Below, one piece after another: positions 9,510 to 17,875 of a DNA stretch of 64,000 nucleotides. The stretch is taken from positions 1,364,001 to 1,428,000 of the forward strand of contig NZ_CP042305.1 in the NCBI RefSeq assembly GCF_007859675.1, in the 5' to 3' direction. Within the stretch, counting starts at the first letter, position 1. Every line of letters begins with the position of its first letter. The translations under genes and the position numbers were made by a program. This DNA comes from Humibacter ginsenosidimutans. GTDB taxonomy: Bacteria; Actinomycetota; Actinomycetes; Actinomycetales; Microbacteriaceae. Under the pieces are notes generated by a model. The model was not told where the DNA came from. It saw nothing but the letters and a program-made list of their open reading frames with translations, and searched no databases.

Positions 9510-10858
9510 TGGGATTGCAGTGCCTGATTTGCCGTGTTCTGCAGGGTCTTCAACAGGCCCTTGAGCTCACTCGTGCTGACCGAGCCCTTGTTGAGCGACG
9601 GAATGGCCTGCGTGACCACATTCAGCATGCCGACCTCCGTCGCTCCCCAGCCCCCGGAGAACGGGGTGGTCACCGACTTCGCTCCGGCCGTGAGGATCGG
9701 CTCGAGCGCCGGCTGATTGGTCTCGAGCTTCTTCGACTCTGAGACCGTCACCGGCAGATTGCCGAACTGGCTGTACTGCTTCGCCTGCACCGAGTCACTC
9801 GTGAGGTACTTGACCAGCGCGAGGTCCAATGCCTGGTTCTTGGAGTACTTGGCGATCACCAGGTTGTCGCCCGAGATGATGCTCGCCGCGGCGTTGCCGC
9901 CCTTCGGCGGAGACGAATACCCGGGCGGCACCGTCGGCATGACCGCGAACTTGTAGTCGTCTTTGACGGGTGAGGCATTGAGCGTGTTCATCGCCGTCGC
10001 CGATGTCCACGACATCATGGCGGCTTTGCCTTGAGCGAAGGCCGCCAGCGACTGCACCGATGTCCAGCCCACGGATGCAGGATCGGCGACGTGGTCGTCG
10101 GTCAGGAGGCCGAAGTACGCCTCGTAGGCCTTCTGCGTCTTAGCATCGTCGAGCGTCGCCTTGTTGCCGTCGATGAGCGGATTGCCCATCTGCATGTCGT
10201 ACATCCAGATGTATTTCCACGGATCGAAGCTGTCTTTGTAGTCCAGTGCCATGCCGTAGACACCGTTTGCGGTGAGCTTCTTCGCCTGATCGATCAGGCC
10301 GTCCCATGTGGTGGCGGGAGCGGTGAGACCGGCCGCTTTGAACAGCTTGGTGTTGTACACCATGACGAACGGACGCGACTGGTACGGAATGCCGACCTGA
10401 TCCTTCGAGTCCGGTCCCGAAATGCCCAGCGATGCTGGCACGAACTTGTCCTTGCCGCCGAGCGCCTTCCAGTCAGCAGCAGTCAGTTTCACGAAGTCGC
10501 CGGTGGAGTACGCCGTGGGGGTGAACGTGGTGCCGATGTCATAGATGTCGGGGCCCTGCCCGGCAACGGCCGAAGTCTGGATCTTGGTCTGTTCGTCGTT
10601 GGCCGACGCGCCCATGTCCCACTCGACTGTCGCACCCGTCTGCTTCTTGAACGCGGCAGCCACTGAGTCGTCGAATGCCTTCTGCTGAGCGGGGTATTGC
10701 GTGTTCGCCAGTGTGAACACCGTGATGGTCTTGCCTTTGCCGTCGAGCGATGCGCCGCCCGACCCCGATGAGGTGCCGCCGCCGGAGCTGCATCCGGCCA
10801 GGGCAAGGCCGGCGACGACCAGCCCTGCCGTCAAGCCGAGCGCACGTTTTCTGTGCAT
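9506..10858 (-). CDS. Extracellular sugar-binding lipoprotein of an ABC transporter
   Basis: A 450-residue solute-binding protein. The N-terminus has basic residues, a hydrophobic stretch and the lipobox LALAGC (lipidated Cys23), followed by a Ser/Gly-rich tether, so the mature protein is anchored outside the membrane. The rest has the SBP_bac_1 fold of the CUT1 group. It is the first gene of the eight-gene minus-strand operon and faces the LacI gene across a 241-bp divergent promoter region with repeated GGCAAC words. It delivers its ligand, probably a uronate or uronate glycoside, to the two permeases that follow. Confidence 0.93.
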   Translation of the reverse strand: MHRKRALGLTAGLVVAGLALAGCSSGGGTSSGSGGASLDGKGKTITVFTLANTQYPAQQKAFDDSVAAAFKKQTGATVEWDMGASANDEQTKIQTSAVAGQGPDIYDIGTTFTPTAYSTGDFVKLTAADWKALGGKDKFVPASLGISGPDSKDQVGIPYQSRPFVMVYNTKLFKAAGLTAPATTWDGLIDQAKKLTANGVYGMALDYKDSFDPWKYIWMYDMQMGNPLIDGNKATLDDAKTQKAYEAYFGLLTDDHVADPASVGWTSVQSLAAFAQGKAAMMSWTSATAMNTLNASPVKDDYKFAVMPTVPPGYSSPPKGGNAAASIISGDNLVIAKYSKNQALDLALVKYLTSDSVQAKQYSQFGNLPVTVSESKKLETNQPALEPILTAGAKSVTTPFSGGWGATEVGMLNVVTQAIPSLNKGSVSTSELKGLLKTLQNTANQALQSQ

Positions 10859-11099
10859 GGATCAGGTCCTCTCCATTGAGTGCGTGGTGGTAGCGGCACA
10901 CTAACCACGAACGGCAACGTGAACAATGATTTGCCATTTGTTGCCAAAACTGGATTCCATGGCAACAGAGTCATGACCAGACATGAGAAGAATTCGGCCA
11001 TCAGCGCACCGCAACACATGGCAACATGTTGTCGACATGGCCACGATCGGGCTATCGTCCTGACACCACGGCGGTGCCAAGCAAGCGTGAAACGAGACC
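10859..11099. promoter_or_regulatory. Divergent promoter region with repeated GGCAAC half-sites (candidate LacI operators)
   Basis: This gap separates the importer operon (minus) from lacI-uxaC (plus). The word GGCAAC, or its complement GTTGCC, occurs at 10913-10918, 10940-10945, 10961-10966 and 11020-11025, with a near match CGCAAC at 11010-11015. The last copy lies in a perfect 10-bp palindrome CAACATGTTG (11022-11031). The stretch is also AT-richer than its surroundings. LacI-family proteins bind palindromes, and the divergent arrangement suggests autoregulation plus control of the whole regulon. I infer binding from position and symmetry only. Confidence 0.6.
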
Positions 11100-12116
11100 A
11101 TGACCGACAACAGCCAGCCAGCCAGACGCGTCTCTCTGCGCGACGTCGCCCGTGAGGCGGGGGTGGCGCCATCGACCGTCTCACGGGCATTGTCCCTGCC
11201 CGACCGAGTGAACGACGAGACGCGAGCTCGCATCGAGAAGATTGCGGCGACCCTCGGCTATGCGAAGCCGTCTACGGCAACAGATGTCAGCCGCAGCCGG
11301 GCAGTCGCAGTGGTCGTCTCCGACGTCACGAACCCGTTCTATTTCGGCATCATCCGCGGCACCCAGCAGCAGTTGAAGGCGGCCGGCTACTCGCAGATCC
11401 TGGTTGACACCGAGGAGTCGGACCAGAATGAGGACGACTTGCTCCATCGACTTCGCTCGTCGTACGACGGTGTGATCCTCTCGGCATCCCGCCTGGCCGA
11501 CCGCGCGCTCGCAGCGCTCGCGGCAGAGATTCCCCTCGTCGCGATCAACCGCCAGACCACCGGCGTCGCCAGCGTCTTCATCGATACCCCCAGCGGCGTG
11601 GTCCAGGCTGTCGAACACCTGGTCTCGTTGGGCCATCGATCGATCGCCTACGTTTCCGGTCCAGAGACCTCGTGGTCGAACGAGAGTCGCTGGCGGGCAT
11701 TCGCAAAGGCCACCAGCGCGCATGCCATCACGCCGACACGGCTCGGGCCCTACTCGCCACGCCAGCTGGCCGGCGCCGCTGCCGCCGACGCTGCCATCAA
11801 CGCAGGAGTGACCGCCGTGATCGCGTTCAACGATCTCTTGGCGATCGGGATGCTGCAGCGCCTGGCATCCCGAGGAGTGCGTGTGCCAGAGGACTTGAGC
11901 GTCGTGGGCTGTGACGACATCTTCGGCGCCGACTTCTGCAATCCCCCGCTGACGACGCTCGCGGCACCGATCGAGCAGACAGGACGGCTCGCCGTCTCCA
12001 TGCTCCTGGCGCGCCTCGACCCGCAGGCAGCGCCCGGTGCACGCAACACTGCGACTCTGCCCACATATCTCACCGTGCGGGGCTCCACCGGCCCCGCCCC
12101 GACCACGAAGGCGTGA
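11100..12116 (+). CDS. LacI-family transcriptional regulator of the uronate regulon
   Basis: A 338-residue protein. The N-terminal LacI helix-turn-helix (about residues 10-35, with LRDVAREAGVAPSTVSRAL) is followed by the hinge helix region and a periplasmic-binding-protein-like effector domain (about 65-330, with VVVSDVTNPFYFGIIRG). The stop lies 4 bp before uxaC, so both are in one operon. By position it should repress the importer/uxuB/manD operon and its own operon, and release DNA on binding a uronate-pathway sugar. The inducer cannot be told from the sequence. Confidence 0.92.
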   Translation: MTDNSQPARRVSLRDVAREAGVAPSTVSRALSLPDRVNDETRARIEKIAATLGYAKPSTATDVSRSRAVAVVVSDVTNPFYFGIIRGTQQQLKAAGYSQILVDTEESDQNEDDLLHRLRSSYDGVILSASRLADRALAALAAEIPLVAINRQTTGVASVFIDTPSGVVQAVEHLVSLGHRSIAYVSGPETSWSNESRWRAFAKATSAHAITPTRLGPYSPRQLAGAAAADAAINAGVTAVIAFNDLLAIGMLQRLASRGVRVPEDLSVVGCDDIFGADFCNPPLTTLAAPIEQTGRLAVSMLLARLDPQAAPGARNTATLPTYLTVRGSTGPAPTTKA

Positions 12117-12120
12117 CAAG

Positions 12121-13545
12121 ATGACGGCCCTCAGCCCGCACCCCGATCGACTGCTCCCCGCCGACCCCGGCACGCGTGAAGTGGCCCGTGGCCTGTACGC
12201 AGCCGTCGCGGACGCACCGATCTATTCTCCGCACGGTCACGTCGACGCCGGCATGCTGCTCGAAGACGAACCGTTCGACGACCCCGCCGCGCTGCTCATC
12301 ACGCCCGACCACTACGTTGTGCGCCTGCTGCACGCGGTCGGAGTCCCCCTCGAACGACTCGGGCTCCGGCATGTGGAGAACTCGGAAGGCGCAGGCGCAC
12401 CAGGATCCGGCCGTGAGATCTGGCGAGCACTCTGCGAGCACTGGGACGTCTTTCTGGGCACCCCGGTGCGGTACTGGTTCGAGAGCGAGTTCGCCGGCGT
12501 GTTCGGCCTGACCGAGGCGCCGTCCGCTGTGACCGCCGATGCCCTGTACGACCAGCTGGTGGACACGCTCTCCCGGCCGGAGTTTCGCCCGCGCGCACTC
12601 TTCGATCGGTTCAACATCGCCGTTCTCGCCACCACGGACGATCCCGCGGACGACCTCTCCGCCCACCTCGCACTCCGCGACGACCCGACATTCACCGGCA
12701 GGGTCGTACCGACCTTCCGAGCCGACCGGTACATGCATCCACTCGAACCGACGTGGCGGGGCAGACTCGACGCGCTGTCGGCCGCGGCGAACATCGACTG
12801 CGGCAACCACGCCGGTCTGCTGGATGCGCTCCGCTCGCGTCGCGCATATTTCAAGGCGGCAGGGGGCACCGCCACCGACACTGGGACGATCGATGCGGGC
12901 AGCGAGCCGCTGGCTGACGCAGATGCCGAACGCATTCACAGGGAGGCTCTCGCGGGCACGATCACGCAGGCGGATGCCGACGCCTACCGACGCACCATGC
13001 TGTACCGGCTCGCGGAGATGAGTGCGGAAGACGGCCTCGTCATGCAGCTGCACGCCGGCGTCATCCGCAACCACCATCGGCCCACGTTCGACGCGTTCGG
13101 CCCGGACACGGGTCACGATCTTCCGGCCGCCGGCGGATACACGGTCCCGCTCACGCCGATCCTGCGCGACTTCGGGGTGAACCCGACATTCCGCATCGTG
13201 CTCTTCACCGTCGACGAGACCCTGTTCTCGCGCGAGATCGCCCCCCTCGCCGGGTTCTACCCGAGCGTCTTCGCCGGGGCGCCGTGGTGGTTCCTCGACT
13301 CCCCCGCCGGCATCGCCAGATACCGGGCCGCGGTGACCGACTCGGCGGGGTTCGCCAAGACGAGCGGATTCATCGACGACACCCGCGCCTACTGCTCGAT
13401 CCCCGCGCGACACGACATGTCACGGCGTTTGGATGCCGGATACCTGGCATCACTGGTGACGACACACCAGCTGAGCGAGGATGACGCGCTCACGCTCGCC
13501 CACCGCCTCGTCGCCGACATACCCGTGTCGACGTTTCGCTTGTAG
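12121..13545 (+). CDS. uxaC: Glucuronate (uronate) isomerase
   Basis: A 474-residue member of the amidohydrolase-like UxaC family. Its metal-binding HGH motif (His38 and His40 in YSPHGHVDAG) lies near the N-terminus, with QLHAGVIRNH and the C-terminal FIDDTRAYCSIPARHD also typical. It isomerises D-glucuronate to D-fructuronate (and galacturonate to tagaturonate), feeding UxuB and ManD encoded on the other strand. The ATG at 12121 is chosen over an earlier in-frame ATG at 12037, which lies inside lacI and gives a non-conserved extension. It is in an operon with lacI. Confidence 0.94.
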   Translation: MTALSPHPDRLLPADPGTREVARGLYAAVADAPIYSPHGHVDAGMLLEDEPFDDPAALLITPDHYVVRLLHAVGVPLERLGLRHVENSEGAGAPGSGREIWRALCEHWDVFLGTPVRYWFESEFAGVFGLTEAPSAVTADALYDQLVDTLSRPEFRPRALFDRFNIAVLATTDDPADDLSAHLALRDDPTFTGRVVPTFRADRYMHPLEPTWRGRLDALSAAANIDCGNHAGLLDALRSRRAYFKAAGGTATDTGTIDAGSEPLADADAERIHREALAGTITQADADAYRRTMLYRLAEMSAEDGLVMQLHAGVIRNHHRPTFDAFGPDTGHDLPAAGGYTVPLTPILRDFGVNPTFRIVLFTVDETLFSREIAPLAGFYPSVFAGAPWWFLDSPAGIARYRAAVTDSAGFAKTSGFIDDTRAYCSIPARHDMSRRLDAGYLASLVTTHQLSEDDALTLAHRLVADIPVSTFRL

Positions 13546-13603
13546 TGCCGCCGACTCGGTGGACGACGGCTCACGCGCCGGGGCGTCCGCGCCGCTGCGA
13601 TGG

Positions 13604-14878
13604 TCAGCTGATCATCTCGTGGAACCCCGTGAGCACCGAGCTGCCGCCCGTGATGCCGAACACCTCGAGCGAGATGATGCGGGTGACGGGAACCGAGCCG
13701 TTCGTCGACGGCGGGTGCTTGATGTCGTACTCGACGGCATCCCCGTTCTGCATGATGCCTTTGAGCGAGGCGCAGTACGTGTCGACTCCGCCGCTGAACG
13801 CCATCTGAGTGGCCACGGTGTCTGTGCCGCTGCCGCTGGCGTCTCTGGTGTCGAGCCGGAAGCCGGGAATCGTCACGCTGTCCATCGAGAGCTTGAGCAC
13901 CGTTGCCGTGCTGCCGTCCGAGAGCCGCACCGTGGCAAGGCCGAGGTAGCGCAGGCCGGAGAACGACAGCGACGAGCCCTGGAGAAGCGCCGGCTTGCCG
14001 GTGAACACGGGTGCTGACGACGCCGGGGCGACCAGCGTCGGCCCCGCGGGTGAGCTCGAGGCCGTGGCGCCGGACGTCGATGACGACGACCCGCCCGACG
14101 TGCTCGTGCCGGGATCTGTCGCGCCGCCGGAGGGCTGAGCCGTGCTCGTCGGCGCCGTGGACGGCGTGGGGCTCGGACTCGGGCAGTCGCCGATGAAACC
14201 GAGGATGCACACGCCAGCCGGCTCGGCGGCCGACGCGCTCTGCGGCATGCCGGCCGTGAGCCCGACGGCCGTCGTGACGGTCAGGGCGATGGCGAGCGCT
14301 CCGCCCGCCGCACGCCGGCGCGCACGTCGCTGGGAGCCCGCGATCCCAGTGGATGCCGTGTTCTGGTCGGAACGCTCGCTCTGATCGAGCAGGTCGCTCT
14401 GGTCGGAACGCTCGTTCTGATCGGCCGATTCGCTCAGAAGAGACTCCACATCAGCTCGGCGTTGCTGGCCCCGATCCGAACCGGCGATCGTGTCGGACTC
14501 CTGCTGGCGCGTCTCGTCGTGCCGCGGCATCCACGACACGATCATCACGCCGCCGACGCACGCGAGGACCATGCCGACGAAGAAGCCGCCCAGGTTCACG
14601 CCGATCAGCGAGTAGAGGCCGACGGCCAGACCGATCACGCCGTAGAAGATGCGGTGCTGCGGCATCAGCGTCGCCAGCACGCCCACCAGCACGAGCACGA
14701 TCGGGATCAGCGTCGCCTGGAAGCCTTCGATGCCGACCTGCATGCGCAGAGATCCGACCGTGAACTGCCCGGAGAAGAGCAGCTCCACGCCGCCGAGCAC
14801 GGTGAGCACGCCGCCGATGAACGGGCGTGTGCGGTACCACTGCGCGAACGAGCGCGGCGTGCGGCTATCGTCATCCAT
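13604..14878 (-). CDS. DUF6114 membrane protein with secreted-like C-terminal domain
   Basis: A 424-residue protein. The N-terminal half (about 20-125) holds four or five membrane helices typical of DUF6114, with RPFIGGVLTVLGGVELL at the start. A polar linker follows, rich in repeated Ser-Asp-Gln words, then another hydrophobic segment, a Ser/Thr/Gly/Pro-rich stretch, and a beta-rich C-terminal domain probably outside the cell. The ATG at 14878 with GGAGA 7 nt upstream avoids overlap with the DUF6230 gene; a longer start at 14911 is less likely. Function is unknown. In actinomycetes DUF6114 and DUF6230 genes are commonly adjacent, as here. Confidence 0.82.
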   Translation of the reverse strand: MDDDSRTPRSFAQWYRTRPFIGGVLTVLGGVELLFSGQFTVGSLRMQVGIEGFQATLIPIVLVLVGVLATLMPQHRIFYGVIGLAVGLYSLIGVNLGGFFVGMVLACVGGVMIVSWMPRHDETRQQESDTIAGSDRGQQRRADVESLLSESADQNERSDQSDLLDQSERSDQNTASTGIAGSQRRARRRAAGGALAIALTVTTAVGLTAGMPQSASAAEPAGVCILGFIGDCPSPSPTPSTAPTSTAQPSGGATDPGTSTSGGSSSSTSGATASSSPAGPTLVAPASSAPVFTGKPALLQGSSLSFSGLRYLGLATVRLSDGSTATVLKLSMDSVTIPGFRLDTRDASGSGTDTVATQMAFSGGVDTYCASLKGIMQNGDAVEYDIKHPPSTNGSVPVTRIISLEVFGITGGSSVLTGFHEMIS

Positions 14879-14891
14879 GGCGTTCTCCGGA

Positions 14892-15479
14892 CTAGAAGCA
14901 GGTCTCGCCATTGGTGAGCTGCAGGTGCAGTCCGGTCAGGTTGAAGACGGATGCCTGCGTGCTCCAGGCCGTCTGCTGCAGGTTCTTGATCGAGACCGAG
15001 TCGGCATCCTGGGCGAAGTCGCCCGCGGTTCCCTTGGCCGTGGTGCTGACCGTCGAGGCGTCGACACCGATGCGGATGTTGTTGAACGTCGCGTCGCCCT
15101 TGAGGTCGGTCATGCCGATCTGCAGATCGGTTGCCGTGGCAGGCGTGCCACCGCCGCCCGCGGTGATCTTGAGGCCCAGCGGCATCCCGGGAACCACGAC
15201 CGACTGGCACAGGTCGTACAGCTTGGCGCTGGCGATGTTGGCCACCGACACCGGGTGCGTCTTGCCGTCCTTCTCCTTGGCCACCCCCGCGTACTGCGAG
15301 AAGCCGGTGCCCTCCAGCTGAGAGGCGCCCACCTGGAAGGTGCCGCCCGACACCGTGAACGCCACGGGCACGGCGCCGTTGGCGACGCCGCCCATCAGCA
15401 GGCTCGCAACGACTCCGACCGGAATCGCGGCGAGCGCGACGCGCCCCGCCCGTCGGGTCGTCAGGGAACGCATGTTCAT
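14892..15479 (-). CDS. DUF6230 secreted or cell-surface protein
   Basis: A 195-residue protein with a signal-peptide-like N-terminus (MNMRSLTTRRAGRVALAAIP, then a hydrophobic run ending in GGVANGAVP) and a beta-rich body characteristic of DUF6230. It has two Cys, in DLCQS and at the C-terminal ETCF, which could form a disulfide. A strong AGGAGG sits directly before the ATG at 15479. It is co-transcribed with the DUF6114 gene 13 bp downstream and is divergent from a TetR gene. Molecular function is unknown; the pair probably forms an envelope-associated complex. Confidence 0.85.
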   Translation of the reverse strand: MNMRSLTTRRAGRVALAAIPVGVVASLLMGGVANGAVPVAFTVSGGTFQVGASQLEGTGFSQYAGVAKEKDGKTHPVSVANIASAKLYDLCQSVVVPGMPLGLKITAGGGGTPATATDLQIGMTDLKGDATFNNIRIGVDASTVSTTAKGTAGDFAQDADSVSIKNLQQTAWSTQASVFNLTGLHLQLTNGETCF

Positions 15480-15556
15480 AGATCCTCCTTGATCCACAAC
15501 GCTGCTGTTCGAGCCGATCCCCGGGCACATCTGCTCCGTGGATGCCTCGGCTCACT

Positions 15557-15594
15557 ATTGACACGGTGTCAGTAGCTATTTACCAGGAGTCAAT
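15557..15594. promoter_or_regulatory. Candidate TetR operator between DUF6230 and tetR
   Basis: The divergent gap contains the dyad TGACAC-G-GTGTCA (15559-15571) nested in a wider symmetry, ATTGAC at 15557-15562 and GTCAAT at 15589-15594. Palindromes in a gap between a TetR gene and a divergent operon are the usual autoregulatory site. The site also overlaps a TTGACA word at 15558 that could be a -35 box. No binding data are available. Confidence 0.5.
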
Positions 15595-15699
15595 ATAGCG
15601 CGAGGTCTCATTATTTTCACCCCCGGTCGGGTGACAGCCTTCGACAGCGTGCCGAACGCCCGACCGTGGCAGCGTCATCCACGCCTTAAGCTCGTCTCC

Positions 15700-16323
15700 A
15701 TGCCCGCCGAGCGCCGTACCCGTATGACGCCCGACGAGCGTCGAGCCCAGCTCATCGCGCTCGGCGTCGCCGCACTCGCCGACCGCCCTCTCGATCAGCT
15801 GAACGTCGAGGACCTCTCCGCACAGGCCGGGGTGTCACGCGGTCTGCTGTTCTACTACTTCGACTCCAAGCAGGGTTTTCATCGTGAGGTCGTGCGGGCG
15901 GCGCGCGACGGCATGCTCAACGCCACGGAGCCCGAGCTCGACCTTCCGCCGCTGGAGCGGCTGCACACCACGCTCGAGAAGATCGTCGGATTCGTGCGGG
16001 AGCACCGCAGCACGTTCGTCTCGCTCGTGCACGGCGTGGCAAGCGGTGACAGCGAGGTGCGCGCCGTCGTCGAAGAGGCCGAGCAGATCCAGACGCAGCG
16101 GGTGATCGCCGTGTTCGACGAGCTCGGCGTGCCGTCGTCACCGCTGCTGCACGTGGCGCTGCGGGCGTGGGTGGCGTTCGCCGAGCAGGCACTCGTCGAC
16201 GGCGAACTCGTGGCGGGGGCCGAGGGAGACAAGGCCGCCGCCGAGTTCCTGGCCTTTCTCGAACGCAGCGCATTCGCGGTCGTCGAGTCGGCGGCGGGAC
16301 CGCTCCCCGACGCCGGCAGCTGA
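15700..16323 (+). CDS. TetR/AcrR-family transcriptional regulator
   Basis: A 207-residue regulator. The N-terminal helix-turn-helix (residues 35-56, with VEDLSAQAGVSRGLLFYYF) is followed by a TetR-type helical ligand/dimer domain. The ATG at 15700 is preferred; 15724 or an upstream in-frame ATG at 15631 are alternatives, the latter running through the likely promoter region. It is divergent from the DUF6230-DUF6114 operon and most likely represses it. The ligand is unknown. Confidence 0.88.
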   Translation: MPAERRTRMTPDERRAQLIALGVAALADRPLDQLNVEDLSAQAGVSRGLLFYYFDSKQGFHREVVRAARDGMLNATEPELDLPPLERLHTTLEKIVGFVREHRSTFVSLVHGVASGDSEVRAVVEEAEQIQTQRVIAVFDELGVPSSPLLHVALRAWVAFAEQALVDGELVAGAEGDKAAAEFLAFLERSAFAVVESAAGPLPDAGS

Positions 16324-16347
16324 GCGACCCGCACTCTCGGCAGGAGA

Positions 16348-16411
16348 AAGGCGCACCCTCGGGGACGGAAAGGCGCACCCTCGGGAACCGGGGGTTCCGA
16401 GGGTGCGCCTT
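16348..16411. terminator. Strong hairpin terminator with duplicated left arm
   Basis: A stem of about 19 bp: left arm AAGGCGCACCCTCGG-GAACC (16370 onward, one bulged G) and right arm GGTTCCGAGGGTGCGCCTT ending at 16411. It lies between the convergent tetR and lpdA genes and can work in both directions. The left arm is duplicated 22 bp upstream (GAAAGGCGCACCCTCGGGGA, from 16346), so two alternative pairings with the right arm exist. Confidence 0.8.
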
Positions 16412-16428
16412 GTGCGAGTGGTGAGCGG

Positions 16429-17826
16429 CTACAGGTTGATCATGTGGCCGACGAGGCCGTGGAAGGCATCCTGCATCGACTCGGAGAGGCTCGGGTGCGG
16501 GTGCACGTTGCGCGCCAGCTCGAGCGCGCCGAGGTCCCACTTCTGGGCCAGCGTGAGCTCGGGCAGAAGCTCGGAGACGTCCAGTCCGACCATGTGGCCG
16601 CCGAGCAGTTCGTGGTGCTTCTTGTCGGCCACCAGCTTGACGAAGCCGCGTGCATCGCCGAGCGCGTGCGCCTTGGCGTTCGCGAGCATCGGGAACGTGG
16701 CGACCTCGACGTCGTAGCCGGCGTCGCGCGCCTGCTGCTCCGTGAGGCCGAAGCTCGCCACCTGGGGCTGCATGTAGGTGGCGCGCGGCATGTTGCGGTA
16801 GTCGCCCAGCGCCATGGTCTCCGCGCCGCCGATCGTCTCGGCGGCGACGATGCCCTGCGCCTCCGCCACGTGGGCCAGCTGCAGCTTCGCCGTCACGTCG
16901 CCGATGGCGTAGATGCCGGGAACGTTCGTGTGCATGAAGTCGTCGATGGCGATGGCGCCACGGTCGGTGAGCTCGACGCCGGTGTTCTCAAGCCCGAAGC
17001 CCGTGACATTGGCGGCAAAGCCGACCGAGATGAGCGCCTTGTCCGCCACGACGCTGCCCTGGGCACCGTCGGCACCCGTGTACGTCACGGTCACCTGGTT
17101 GCCGTCGTCGACCACGGTCTCGACCTTGGTGGAGACGAGAATCGGCACGCCGAGGGCCTTGAAGTGCTTCGTGATCTCCTTGGAGACATCCACGTCTTCG
17201 TTCGGCAGCGCGCGGTCGAGGAACTCGATCACGGTGACCTGCACGCCGTAGTTCGCCAGCACATAGGCGAACTCGAGGCCGATGGCGCCGGCGCCGACGA
17301 CCACCATCGACTTCGGCAGGTCGCGGCTGAGGATGAGCTCCTTGTAGGTGAGAACGTTGTCGCTGAGCGTGACGCCCGGCAGCAGCCGCACGGTCGAACC
17401 GGTCGCGATGATGGCGTTGTCGAACGTGAGCTGCTCGGTGCCGCCGGATGCCAGTGCGACGTCCATCGACTTCGGTCCCGTGAAGAAGCCGTGGCCGTCG
17501 AACTCGGTGATCTTGTTCTTGCGCATGAGGAAGTGCACGCCCTTGGCACGGGCATCAGCAACCTGACGGCTGCGATCCCAGCCCACGCCGTAGTCGGCGT
17601 GGATGTCACCGGAGATGCCGAACTGCGCACCCTCGCGCGTGACGAGGCTGAGCACCTCGGCGTTGCGGATCAGGGTCTTCGCGGGAACGCACCCGATGTT
17701 GAGGCAGACGCCGCCCCAGTACTGCTGTTCGACGACAGCGACCTGCAGGCCGAGCTGTGCGGCACGCACGGCGGCGACGTAACCGCCGGGGCCGGCTCCG
17801 AGCACGACGACGTCGAAATGGGGCAT
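16429..17826 (-). CDS. lpdA: Dihydrolipoyl dehydrogenase (E3)
   Basis: A 465-residue flavoprotein. It has an N-terminal FAD-binding GAGPGGYVAA, the redox-active disulfide CLNIGC (Cys41 and Cys46), an NAD-binding Rossmann motif GAGAIGLEFA, and the C-terminal His-Glu pair in HPHPSLSE (about 442-449) contributed across the dimer. It reoxidises dihydrolipoamide in the 2-oxoacid dehydrogenase complexes, giving NADH. It stands alone, 49 bp downstream of rlmN on the same strand, and is closed by the hairpin at 16348-16411. Confidence 0.97.
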   Translation of the reverse strand: MPHFDVVVLGAGPGGYVAAVRAAQLGLQVAVVEQQYWGGVCLNIGCVPAKTLIRNAEVLSLVTREGAQFGISGDIHADYGVGWDRSRQVADARAKGVHFLMRKNKITEFDGHGFFTGPKSMDVALASGGTEQLTFDNAIIATGSTVRLLPGVTLSDNVLTYKELILSRDLPKSMVVVGAGAIGLEFAYVLANYGVQVTVIEFLDRALPNEDVDVSKEITKHFKALGVPILVSTKVETVVDDGNQVTVTYTGADGAQGSVVADKALISVGFAANVTGFGLENTGVELTDRGAIAIDDFMHTNVPGIYAIGDVTAKLQLAHVAEAQGIVAAETIGGAETMALGDYRNMPRATYMQPQVASFGLTEQQARDAGYDVEVATFPMLANAKAHALGDARGFVKLVADKKHHELLGGHMVGLDVSELLPELTLAQKWDLGALELARNVHPHPSLSESMQDAFHGLVGHMINL

Positions 17827-17875
17827 GGAAATCCTCCTGAAGCTCTGAACGGGTTCCGCTACGGGATGCTACCTG

